NCBI GenBank assembly: GCA_900548705.1
Contig: URLF01000082.1
Span: 1-10,971 of the forward strand
Source: an uncultured Porphyromonadaceae bacterium
GTDB taxonomy: Bacteria > Bacteroidota > Bacteroidia > Bacteroidales > Muribaculaceae
Direction: 5' to 3'
Length of the DNA stretch: 10,971 nucleotides
Every line of letters starts with the position of its first letter. Within the stretch, counting starts at the first letter, position 1. The notes under the pieces are model-generated. The model was not told the origin of the DNA. It worked only from the letters and a program-made list of their open reading frames with translations, and did no database searches. The position numbers were made by a program, and so were the translations under genes. Positions 1 through 5,804 of the stretch are shown here, one piece after another.

Positions 1-32
1 ATCTTGCGTCCTAGCCGATAGACGAATGGGCC
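1..32 (-). tRNA. Partial tRNA, probably tRNA-Glu (5' third only)
   Basis: Read on the minus strand from 32 down to 1, the sequence begins GGCCCATTCGTCTA and ends at tRNA position 32, just before the anticodon. The acceptor 5' strand (GGCCCAT), U8, a four-pair D stem (GTCT with GGAC), a D loop containing GG and the start of the anticodon stem (CAAGA) are all present. The D-arm sequence resembles bacterial tRNA-Glu, and a consensus Bacteroidales promoter lies about 40 bp upstream. The anticodon and 3' half are outside the window, so the amino-acid identity is inference. That it is a tRNA is well supported. Confidence 0.75.
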
Positions 33-78
33 AGCCTGTGCAACTGCCTATGCCGAGGGCGGGGGCATTTTGCGACTG

Positions 79-110
79 CAAAGTTAATCTCTTTTTCTGA
101 AGTGACCAAA
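79..110 (-). promoter_or_regulatory. Bacteroidales-type promoter for the minus-strand tRNA
   Basis: On the minus strand TTTG (110-107) is followed after exactly 20 nt by TAACTTTG (86-79). This is a full match to the Bacteroidetes primary sigma consensus (TTTG, 19-21 nt, TAnnTTTG). Transcription should start near 72, about 40 nt before the mature tRNA 5' end. Confidence 0.8.
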
Positions 111-127
111 TTTTCAGGCAAAAAAGT

Positions 128-157
128 TCGCGTTTAAGGTTTTTTAGTTAAATTTGC
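128..157 (+). promoter_or_regulatory. Probable promoter for recO
   Basis: TAAATTTG at 150-157 matches the Bacteroidetes -7 element TAnnTTTG. The -33 element is weak: TTCG at 128-131 with an 18-nt spacer is the best candidate. The start point would be near 164, leaving a leader of about 37 nt before the GTG of recO. It is back to back with the tRNA promoter and does not overlap it. Confidence 0.5.
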
Positions 158-200
158 GGCGTTTTACGAACCATCCGCCCCCCGTTTATTTTATATTAAG

Positions 201-941
201 GTGTATAAATCCCTTGACTGCATAGCCTTGCGCACCGTCCGTTATTCCGACCGCAACTCCATCCTGACCGCCTACACCCGTCAGGGTGGGCGGCTCTCTT
301 TTCTCGTTCCGGCCGGGACGGGTCGGGCGGCTGCCCGGTTGAGGGCGTTGCTGATGCCGATGGGGCGGTTTGAATGCGTGGCCGACATCCGTCCCGGACG
401 CGACATACATTCAATCCGGGATGTGAAGGCGGTGGTTCTTCCCCCCGTGGCCGACCCGTTGAGGTCGACAATCGCCCTTTTTGTGGCCGACATGCTCTCA
501 ACCCTCCTGAAGGAACCGATGTCTGACCCGTTGCTGTTCGATTTCATCGACGACGCGTTGCGCAGGCTGGGTGAGAACCGTAAGGGGATGACGCTCGAAG
601 GCACTGCTTTGCTCAATTTCCATATCTGCTTCCTGATAAGGCTAACGCGCTTTCTCGGGATTGAGCCGGACTGGCCCACCTATCTTCCGGGTGCTGTGCT
701 GGACTTCGCCGACGGCATCTTCCGCCCGTTTCCCCCCTCCCACCGCAATTTCCTCCCTCCCGGAGAGTCGGAGGCGGCCAGCCTTCTCGGGCGGATGAAC
801 TTCCGCAACCTCGGCCATTTCAGGATGACACGCTTCGAGCGAAACACCATCCTCGACCGCATCCTCCTCTACTACCAGACCCATTTCCCCTCGGTCGGCG
901 AACCCTCATCCCTCTCCATCCTGCGTATGATGGCCGACTGA
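201..941 (+). CDS. recO: DNA repair protein RecO
   Basis: This 246-residue protein matches RecO, a recombination mediator that works with RecR to load RecA onto SSB-coated single-stranded DNA in the RecF pathway. The N-terminal part (about 1-80) has the RecO OB-fold pattern, seen in the opening MYKSLDCIALRTVRYSD and the following TAYTRQGGRLSFLVP. The rest is the helical C-terminal domain. The length is normal for the family. The start is GTG; no ATG lies nearby and the family's conserved N-terminus begins exactly here. There is no CxxC pair, so the zinc knuckle of some RecO proteins (for example Deinococcus) is absent. The gene appears monocistronic: a new consensus promoter lies between it and the next gene. 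The recO assignment rests on pattern recognition of family sequence. Confidence 0.9.
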   Translation: MYKSLDCIALRTVRYSDRNSILTAYTRQGGRLSFLVPAGTGRAAARLRALLMPMGRFECVADIRPGRDIHSIRDVKAVVLPPVADPLRSTIALFVADMLSTLLKEPMSDPLLFDFIDDALRRLGENRKGMTLEGTALLNFHICFLIRLTRFLGIEPDWPTYLPGAVLDFADGIFRPFPPSHRNFLPPGESEAASLLGRMNFRNLGHFRMTRFERNTILDRILLYYQTHFPSVGEPSSLSILRMMAD

Positions 942-989
942 AAAAATAGGGCAGCGGCCTGCAGGGCAGTTGAAATTTAGAGATTTTAT

Positions 990-1021
990 TTTGGAAATAC
1001 TCCCACTTGATAGTAACTTTG
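990..1021 (+). promoter_or_regulatory. Consensus Bacteroidales promoter for the lipoprotein-to-dehydrogenase unit
   Basis: TTTG at 990-993, a 20-nt spacer and TAACTTTG at 1014-1021 form a perfect Bacteroidetes primary promoter. The predicted start near 1028 gives a leader of about 20 nt that is A-rich and has no Shine-Dalgarno sequence. It is the only clear promoter before 4194, so it probably drives all five genes downstream. Confidence 0.82.
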
Positions 1022-1049
1022 CAACTAAGATTAAGAATAAATCTACCAG

Positions 1050-1481
1050 ATGATAAAGAAGGAATCACCGAAAGGACTCAGCGTCAGGGGGATTTCCCTG
1101 GCCCTCCTTTTCCCGTTGCTGTCACTCCTGGCCGCATGCGGGGGGCTGAGTGAGCAGGAGGAGAAGATGGTCGGCAAATATTACATACCCGCCTTGTCCG
1201 ACACCAACCCGCTCATCGAGCTTAACGCCGACAGGACATCGGTGCTGAGGGCAATCCGCCCGGGCGACATCACTTACAGTGTCACCGGCGTGTGGAAGGT
1301 CGAGAACGACTCCCTGATCATTGAAAGTGATTCCACCTCCATCACCATCGAGGATGGCGATCCGGGACTGGTGGGTCATGTCTCCCGCCGTGTCGCCTAT
1401 CCGATAAAGGATTTCAACGAGTCCACCCTCTCGATTCAGCGTCAAGGTATCACATATGACTACCACCGGCGGCTGGATTGA
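1050..1481 (+). CDS. Small hypothetical lipoprotein, beta-rich
   Basis: A 143-residue protein with a lipoprotein signal peptide: a basic N-terminus, a hydrophobic run at about 15-28 and the lipobox LAAC, with lipidated Cys30 followed by two glycines. The mature part alternates short beta-type stretches with charged turns (for example GVWKVENDSLIIESD around 80-95), a pattern seen in small lipocalin-like or meander-barrel lipoproteins of Bacteroidales. I do not recognise a named family and infer no function. It should be anchored in the envelope; inner or outer membrane cannot be decided from the sequence. It is first in the probable five-gene unit and ends 32 bp before the next lipoprotein. 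Confidence 0.8.
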   Translation: MIKKESPKGLSVRGISLALLFPLLSLLAACGGLSEQEEKMVGKYYIPALSDTNPLIELNADRTSVLRAIRPGDITYSVTGVWKVENDSLIIESDSTSITIEDGDPGLVGHVSRRVAYPIKDFNESTLSIQRQGITYDYHRRLD

Positions 1482-1513
1482 TTACGCAATACCGACTACG
1501 CAATTGCCCGTAT

Positions 1514-1981
1514 ATGACCCCGTTTCCCCATAAAAGATTTTTGTTCCTGCTGGCTGCGCCGCTGATTCTGCTGGCCCTCTCGGCCTGTGGTGGCGCTTCC
1601 TCCCGGGATGTCGAGGCATCTTTGACCGATGCGGAGCAGTCGTTGTCCGACGGCGATGCTGACCGCGCGGCCTCGATATGCTCGACACTGATGGCCGAGG
1701 ATTTCGACAAGCTCGACGAACGTCAGCTTGGCCGTATGGCTGTCTTGTTCATGAAGCTCCCCGAGTCAGACAAGACTGACGAGAATGTCGCCGACGCGAC
1801 CCAGTGTGTCCGTCAGGCCTGGAAATTGTCAGCCGACTCGCTGAGGGGCTTCATCTCGACACTTCCCCCCGAAGATGTCCCCCATTTCGTGATGCTCACC
1901 CGCATCAGCGGTTCGATAGACTTCCCTCCCGACCTCTCCGAGGAGGGGGCGGTCGAGGATTCCATTCATGCTAACCTGTAA
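1514..1981 (+). CDS. Small hypothetical lipoprotein, helical
   Basis: A 155-residue protein starting at ATG 1514. The reading frame is open further upstream to a TTG at 1478, but that start would overlap the previous stop codon and place a long polar segment before the signal peptide. From the ATG the signal sequence is textbook: HKR, a hydrophobic core at residues 9-22 and the lipobox LSAC with Cys25. The mature part, about 30-105, looks alpha-helical with spacing reminiscent of a TPR-like or coiled region (EASLTDAEQSLSDGDADRAA). The tail is acidic. I recognise no named family. Its position between another lipoprotein and a SUI1 protein, in the same direction with 32-bp and 12-bp gaps, suggests cotranscription. 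Confidence 0.8.
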   Translation: MTPFPHKRFLFLLAAPLILLALSACGGASSRDVEASLTDAEQSLSDGDADRAASICSTLMAEDFDKLDERQLGRMAVLFMKLPESDKTDENVADATQCVRQAWKLSADSLRGFISTLPPEDVPHFVMLTRISGSIDFPPDLSEEGAVEDSIHANL

Positions 1982-1993
1982 GATTATTCGATT

Positions 1994-2329
1994 ATGGACT
2001 GGATGTCATCCCTCGAAGCCCTGAAGGGGACGCTCCCCCAAGGGGAGGAAACCCCGGAAACCGCTCCGGAGGCCGCTTCCGCCGACCCGGTGGAGAAAGC
2101 CCGTCTCGACATACTCCTTGACAAGAAGGGGCGCAAAGGGAAAGCCGCCACAATCGTGGCCGGTTTTACTGTCGGCGACGAGCAGGTGGAGGATATCGCG
2201 CGTCGCCTCAGACAACGGCTCGGCACAGGCGGTTCATCCCGTGGCGGCGAGATTCTCATCCAAGGGGACAAGCGCCGGGAGGTGGCCGCCGAACTGACCG
2301 CCATGGGGCTGAAATGCCGCGTGATATGA
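1994..2329 (+). CDS. SUI1/YciH-type translation initiation factor-like protein
   Basis: A 111-residue protein with an acidic, Ala/Pro-rich N-terminal tail (about 12-36) and a SUI1 (eIF1-like) domain from about 38 to the C-terminus. The diagnostic features are the basic KKGRKGK stretch (44-50), TIVAGF (53-58), GTGGSS (77-82), IQGD (89-92) and the final VAAELTAMGLKCRV. Eukaryotic eIF1 enforces start-codon choice on the small subunit; the bacterial homologue YciH is thought to affect initiation fidelity or stress-time translation, but it is not essential and its role is poorly defined. The gene begins 12 bp after the preceding lipoprotein. Domain assignment is confident; the function in this organism is inference. 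Confidence 0.87.
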   Translation: MDWMSSLEALKGTLPQGEETPETAPEAASADPVEKARLDILLDKKGRKGKAATIVAGFTVGDEQVEDIARRLRQRLGTGGSSRGGEILIQGDKRREVAAELTAMGLKCRVI

Positions 2330-2371
2330 CTTCCTCCCGCTTATTCCACACTGACAACACCGATTCCCGCC

Positions 2372-2986
2372 ATGAAAACCTACAAGATGTATGCCTCCAG
2401 CATCAACGACCGGTATGTCGAGGAGATTGTGGAGATGCTTCGCCGAGGGGCGATTGTCATCTATCCCACCGACTCCCTCTATGCCATCGGCTGCGACGCC
2501 CTCAACAACCGGGCTGTCGAGCGGGTCTGTCGCCTGAAAGGTATCAATCCCGACAAGCAGAGGCTCGCCATCGTATGCTCCGACATATCCCAGGCCAGCG
2601 AGTACGCCCGCATCGACAACGAGGCGTTCAGGCTGATGAAAGCCCACCTCCCCGGGCCGTTCACATTCATTCTCCCCGCCTCCTCCCGGCTGTCGAAGGC
2701 TTTCAAGGGGAGGCGTGAGGTCGGGGTGCGTGTGCCTGACAATGATATCGCCCGCCACCTCGCCGAGGCTCTCGGCAATCCGCTGCTGACGACGACCATC
2801 GAGTGGGAGGACGCCGATCCCGAAGACCTCTGCCAGCCATCGGCCATCAGCCTGCATTACGCCGACACGGTGGATGCCGTCGTGGATGGGGGAGAGGGAC
2901 ATTCCACCCCGTCGGCGGTGGTCTCGCTGCTCGACTCCTCTTCTCCCGAGATTCTCCGTGAAGGGCCGGTTGAGCCTCAGCTCTGA
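2372..2986 (+). CDS. Sua5/YciO/YrdC-family protein, YciO-like
   Basis: A 204-residue YrdC-fold protein. Sua5/TsaC members make threonylcarbamoyl-AMP from threonine, bicarbonate and ATP for the t6A37 modification of ANN-decoding tRNAs; the YciO branch shares the fold but its physiological role is less clear. Visible motifs are IYPTDSLYAIGC (30-41), LPGPFTFIL (93-101), VGVRVP (117-122), LLTTT (138-142) and the C-terminal SPEILREG (191-198). Lys56 is present, but the Arg of the usual K-x-R motif is replaced by Ile58, and the typical KPL segment reads KQRL. Both features and the length (E. coli YciO is about 206 residues) favour YciO over TsaC. It lies 42 bp after the SUI1 gene and 38 bp before the dehydrogenase. 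Automatic annotation as L-threonylcarbamoyladenylate synthase may therefore overstate the activity. Confidence 0.87.
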   Translation: MKTYKMYASSINDRYVEEIVEMLRRGAIVIYPTDSLYAIGCDALNNRAVERVCRLKGINPDKQRLAIVCSDISQASEYARIDNEAFRLMKAHLPGPFTFILPASSRLSKAFKGRREVGVRVPDNDIARHLAEALGNPLLTTTIEWEDADPEDLCQPSAISLHYADTVDAVVDGGEGHSTPSAVVSLLDSSSPEILREGPVEPQL

Positions 2987-3024
2987 CGGGATTCCTGACA
3001 AAAACCGAACAATACCCCTGTAAT

Positions 3025-4194
3025 ATGGATAATTTCACCTATTGCGCCCCGACGCGCTATGTTTTCGGCCGCGACACTGAAAAGGAGACCGGCAAGATGA
3101 TGGCCGCCACAGGTTGCCGGAAAGTGCTTGTGGTCAGCGGCGGTTCCTCCGCCCGCAAGAGCGGACTCCTCGGCCGGGTATTCGACTCCCTTGACCAGGC
3201 GGGAATCGAATACCTCGAACTCACCGGCATCAAGCCCAATCCCACCGACGACCGTGTGTATGAGGGTATCGCCCTCGTGCGCGAAAACTCCGTGGACGGA
3301 TTGCTCGCTGTCGGAGGTGGTTCGGTAATCGACACCGCCAAGGCTATTGCCGGAGGGGCATGCTACGACGGTGACTTCTGGGACTTCTGGGCCGGGAAAG
3401 CTGTCATGGAGACAGCCCTCCCTGTCGGGGTGGTGCTGACAATCCCCGCCGCAGGGAGCGAGGGGAGCGGCAACTCGGTAATCACCAGGATTGACGGGCT
3501 GCGCAAAATCAGCCTGCGCACCGACTTCGCCTTGCGTCCCAAGTTCGCGATTCTCAATCCCGAACTGACCTTCACCCTCCCGCCCGAACAGACCGCCGCC
3601 GGCATCGCCGACATGATGGCCCATATCCTTGAACGCTATTTCACCCCGACAAGCGATGTCGAGACAACCGACCGTGTGGCCGAAGGTGTGCTGATGGCGA
3701 TTATCAACGAGGCCCCGAAGGTGATGGCGAAGCCCGACGATTACCAGGCACGCGCCAACATAATGTGGGCCGGGACATTGGCCCATAACGGGGTCTGTGG
3801 CTGTGGCCGTCGCGAGGACTGGACATCCCACGGTCTGGAACATGAGCTGTCGGCTCTCTACGGGGTGACCCACGGGGCAGGCCTGGCGGTGGTTTTCCCA
3901 GCCTGGATGACATTCATGGCCTCCCACCGCCCGGAGAAGGTGGCGCAGTTTGGCCGCAGGGTCTTCGGTGTCGAGGAATCCGATGACAAGTCTGCCGCGT
4001 TGAAGGCTGTCGACGCGCTGAGGGCTTTCTTCAAGTCGATAGGCCTTCCCCTGACCCTCGGTGAGCTTGGGATAACAGACCCCGATCTCGCCACCCTCAC
4101 CCGAAAGTTCCACGAGAACAAAGGTACACCTTTCGGCCCGTATTACCCCCTGCAGCCTGTCGACACGGCGGCTGTCTACCGGCTCATGCTCTGA
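3025..4194 (+). CDS. Iron-containing alcohol dehydrogenase, YqhD/butanol dehydrogenase type
   Basis: A 389-residue group III alcohol dehydrogenase, full length for the family. It has the N-terminal dinucleotide-binding domain with SGGSSARKSG (38-47) and the fingerprint GGGSVIDTAKAIA (97-109), then a helical metal domain. All four metal ligands are visible: Asp196 and His200 in ADMMAHILE, His269 in SHGLEHEL and His283 in THGAGLAVVFP. This matches the Asp-His-His-His set of E. coli YqhD with a two-residue shift. YqhD-type enzymes reduce short-chain and reactive aldehydes with NADPH; the GGS loop near residue 40 fits the NADPH-preferring branch. The enzyme should be cytosolic. The natural substrate is unknown; detoxification or a fermentative aldehyde-to-alcohol step are both plausible. 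It is the last gene of the unit and is followed by a strong terminator. I give no gene symbol because bdhA, yqhD and fucO-like names are applied inconsistently. Confidence 0.93.
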   Translation: MDNFTYCAPTRYVFGRDTEKETGKMMAATGCRKVLVVSGGSSARKSGLLGRVFDSLDQAGIEYLELTGIKPNPTDDRVYEGIALVRENSVDGLLAVGGGSVIDTAKAIAGGACYDGDFWDFWAGKAVMETALPVGVVLTIPAAGSEGSGNSVITRIDGLRKISLRTDFALRPKFAILNPELTFTLPPEQTAAGIADMMAHILERYFTPTSDVETTDRVAEGVLMAIINEAPKVMAKPDDYQARANIMWAGTLAHNGVCGCGRREDWTSHGLEHELSALYGVTHGAGLAVVFPAWMTFMASHRPEKVAQFGRRVFGVEESDDKSAALKAVDALRAFFKSIGLPLTLGELGITDPDLATLTRKFHENKGTPFGPYYPLQPVDTAAVYRLML

Positions 4195-4261
4195 TTCGGG
4201 GCGTTGTTGATTGCCGAACTCATCGATAACCGTTCAAAATAATTTCGACCAGTTACATATC

Positions 4262-4305
4262 CGGCGGCGTAATGGATGAAACCATTGCGCCGCCGCTGTT
4301 GTTTT
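4262..4305 (+). terminator. Strong rho-independent terminator after the dehydrogenase
   Basis: The arm 4262-4275 (CGGCGGCGTAATGG) pairs with 4282-4295 (CCATTGCGCCGCCG) in a 14-bp stem with a single G-U pair. The loop is ATGAAA (4276-4281). The T-rich run CTGTTGTTTT (4296-4305) follows directly. It lies 67 bp past the dehydrogenase stop. The ATG in the loop is therefore unlikely to be the start of the next gene although its frame is open. Confidence 0.87.
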
Positions 4306-4341
4306 CATATCAGGATTCCATTAAATGAAATTCAACGAGGG

Positions 4342-5163
4342 ATGAACGACAACAGCCAGATCAAGGACGCGTCCCGTCGCGGGGTTGACCCCCGGACGCG
4401 CAAAATCATACTCGATGTCTTCCGCGCCGCCATATTGATTCTGTCGGTGGCGCTGATCGCGTTCATATCATACGACACCTTCAAGAACATCCCCTTCCTG
4501 GAAAACAAGGTCTATATGACCTTCCAGCTGTTTGTCTGCATCGTTTTCATCGCCGATTTCTTCGTGGAACTGTGGCTGACTCCGCGTGGAGGGCGCGGAC
4601 GTTATTTCAAGTCGCGCTGGTTCTTCCTGCTGATGTCGATTCCGCTACTCAACATCGTCGACGCATATCAGATACAGCTCAGTCCCGATGCCCTCTACTT
4701 TGCCCGCTTCCTCCCCCTGGCGTGTGGAGCGCTTGCCTTGGCAATAGTGCTTAACTACATAGCTTCCAACCGTATAACGGGGATATTCGTCAGCTACCTT
4801 TCGATAATGTTGCTGACGGTGTATTTCGCAGGGCTGATTTTCTATGAGAGGGAGGCTCCGGTCAACCCCGGTGTGACAAGCTATTGGGACGCTTTCTGGT
4901 GGTGCAGCCTTGAGGCCACCACCCTGGGCAGTTCGCTCAACCCTATGACTCTGGCCGGAAAGCTCCTCGCTGTGGTGCTGTCGCTGATGGGGATAGTGAT
5001 GTTCCCGCTCTTCACGGTCTACTTGTCAAGCCTGATTTTGAAGAGTAGAAATGTGTTAAATATGCTTAATATTCATAGGTCAAACGTTAAAACCGATGCT
5101 TCTGCACCTCCCTCGTCATCATCCGGGGAGAAAAAAGTTGGAGATACGCCCAAAAATGCGTAA
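4342..5163 (+). CDS. Ion channel-like membrane protein with altered K+ filter
   Basis: A 273-residue protein with six predicted membrane helices in the arrangement of voltage-gated-type channels: about 24-44, 57-78, 92-107, 118-140, 146-168 and 203-231, with a re-entrant pore segment at about 182-199. WDAFWWCSLEATTLG (182-196) closely follows the pore helix of bacterial K+ channels (compare DALWW..TTVGYGD), and MFPLFTVYLSSLI (220-232) fits the pore-lining helix. The filter reads T193-T-L-G-S-S-L199 rather than TVGYG. The fourth helix has one Arg (122) and no regular positive charges, so voltage sensing is unlikely. The tail after 235 is polar and Ser/Pro-rich. I start at ATG 4342: the frame is open back to 4276, but that ATG sits in the terminator loop. 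Ion selectivity is not predictable; a non-conducting or non-selective role is possible. No convincing promoter is visible in the gap. Confidence 0.78.
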   Translation: MNDNSQIKDASRRGVDPRTRKIILDVFRAAILILSVALIAFISYDTFKNIPFLENKVYMTFQLFVCIVFIADFFVELWLTPRGGRGRYFKSRWFFLLMSIPLLNIVDAYQIQLSPDALYFARFLPLACGALALAIVLNYIASNRITGIFVSYLSIMLLTVYFAGLIFYEREAPVNPGVTSYWDAFWWCSLEATTLGSSLNPMTLAGKLLAVVLSLMGIVMFPLFTVYLSSLILKSRNVLNMLNIHRSNVKTDASAPPSSSSGEKKVGDTPKNA

Positions 5164-5168
5164 CTTTG
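5137..5168 (+). promoter_or_regulatory. Promoter for rimP-nusA-infB, overlapping the channel stop codon
   Basis: GTTG at 5137-5140, a 20-nt spacer and TAACTTTG at 5161-5168 match the Bacteroidetes consensus (only the first T of the -33 TTTG differs). The TAA stop of the channel gene is the first three bases of the -7 element. Transcription should start near 5175, giving a leader of about 72 nt before rimP. Confidence 0.75.
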
Positions 5169-5180
5169 CAGATGGTTATC

Positions 5181-5214
5181 GGAGGAGGCCTTTGGGCTTC
5201 CTCCATTTCGTTTT
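5181..5214 (+). terminator. Terminator-like hairpin in the rimP leader (possible attenuator)
   Basis: GGAGGAGGCC (5181-5190) pairs fully with GGCTTCCTCC (5195-5204), a 10-bp stem with one G-U pair and the loop TTTG. It is followed by ATTTCGTTTT, seven T in ten. The hairpin lies 17 bp after the channel stop, so it may end that transcript. It also lies downstream of the rimP promoter, at about nt 7-40 of the predicted mRNA, where it could act as an attenuator of rimP-nusA-infB. The T run is interrupted by CG, so partial termination is likelier than complete. Confidence 0.65.
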
Positions 5215-5246
5215 GCGCCCCAGGGCTAAATACATATCAAGAACCG

Positions 5247-5714
5247 ATGATTGACAAACAGACAGTGGTTTCCGCAGTGGAGGAGGCTATAAATGGCTCC
5301 GACCTTTTCATCGTCGACGTGACGGTGTCGGCTGACAAATCTATCACAGTGGAGGTTGATTCCCCCGCCGGTCTCGACATTGACACCTGCTCGGCCCTGA
5401 CCAGGAAGATTGAGGAACTGCTCCCCCAGGAGCTTGAGGACTACGACCTCGAAGTCGGTTCGGCCGGCCTGACAGCCCCCTTCAAGGTGAGAGGGCAGTG
5501 GGAGAAGAACCTCGGCAAGGAAATCGAGCTGCTGACCAACGACGGCCGCAAGCTGGCCGCCACCCTCGCCGCCCTCGGCGACGACAGCTTCACCATCCGC
5601 TACCAGGTAAAGGAGAAGCTTCCCGGCGAGAAACGTCCGAGCCTTGTCGACAAGGAGGAGGAAATCCCCTTCTCGAATGTCAAGAAGGCCAACTACCTGC
5701 TCCGCTTCAAATGA
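5247..5714 (+). CDS. rimP: Ribosome maturation factor RimP
   Basis: A 155-residue RimP, needed for late maturation of the 30S subunit, where it promotes assembly around S12. The N-terminal alpha/beta domain (about 1-75) contains VDVTVSADKSITVEVDS and ends in the family motif LEVGSAGLTAPF (68-79, usually LEVSSPG). The C-terminal SH3-like barrel (about 80-155) includes GQWEKNLGKEIEL and the closing EIPFSNVKKANYLLRF. ATG 5247 is chosen because it gives the usual RimP length and starts the conserved domain. The frame stays open upstream through an ATG at 5172 and a TTG at 5166, but those lie inside or next to the promoter. First gene of the conserved rimP-nusA-infB cluster; nusA follows after 90 bp. 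Confidence 0.93.
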   Translation: MIDKQTVVSAVEEAINGSDLFIVDVTVSADKSITVEVDSPAGLDIDTCSALTRKIEELLPQELEDYDLEVGSAGLTAPFKVRGQWEKNLGKEIELLTNDGRKLAATLAALGDDSFTIRYQVKEKLPGEKRPSLVDKEEEIPFSNVKKANYLLRFK

Positions 5715-5804
5715 AATCCATCCCCTACGCTTCCCTCTGATGGGAGCCGCCGGGTTCACAACATATTCCGAATAACAACATAATACTGATATAACTGTCC
5801 CATT

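Noticed and set aside
950..965. Small hairpin GCAG-CGGC-CTGC after recO as a terminator
   Set aside because: Only a 4-bp stem and no T run.
1478..1513. TTG start for the second lipoprotein
   Set aside because: It overlaps the previous stop codon and would bury the signal peptide behind a polar segment; ATG 1514 gives a canonical lipoprotein signal.
2977..4113. Long open frame (378 codons) on the minus strand opposite the dehydrogenase
   Set aside because: It is a shadow of a full-length, motif-complete gene on the + strand in GC-rich DNA; its translation shows no recognisable domain.
4240..4247. TAATTTCG as a -7 element for the channel gene
   Set aside because: One mismatch in the conserved TTTG, no -33 element at the right distance, and it lies upstream of the strong terminator.
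5166..5246. N-terminal extension of rimP from TTG 5166 or ATG 5172
   Set aside because: The frame is open, but these starts lie in or just upstream of the predicted transcript start, the extension would run through the leader hairpin, and RimP proteins are normally about 150-155 residues.
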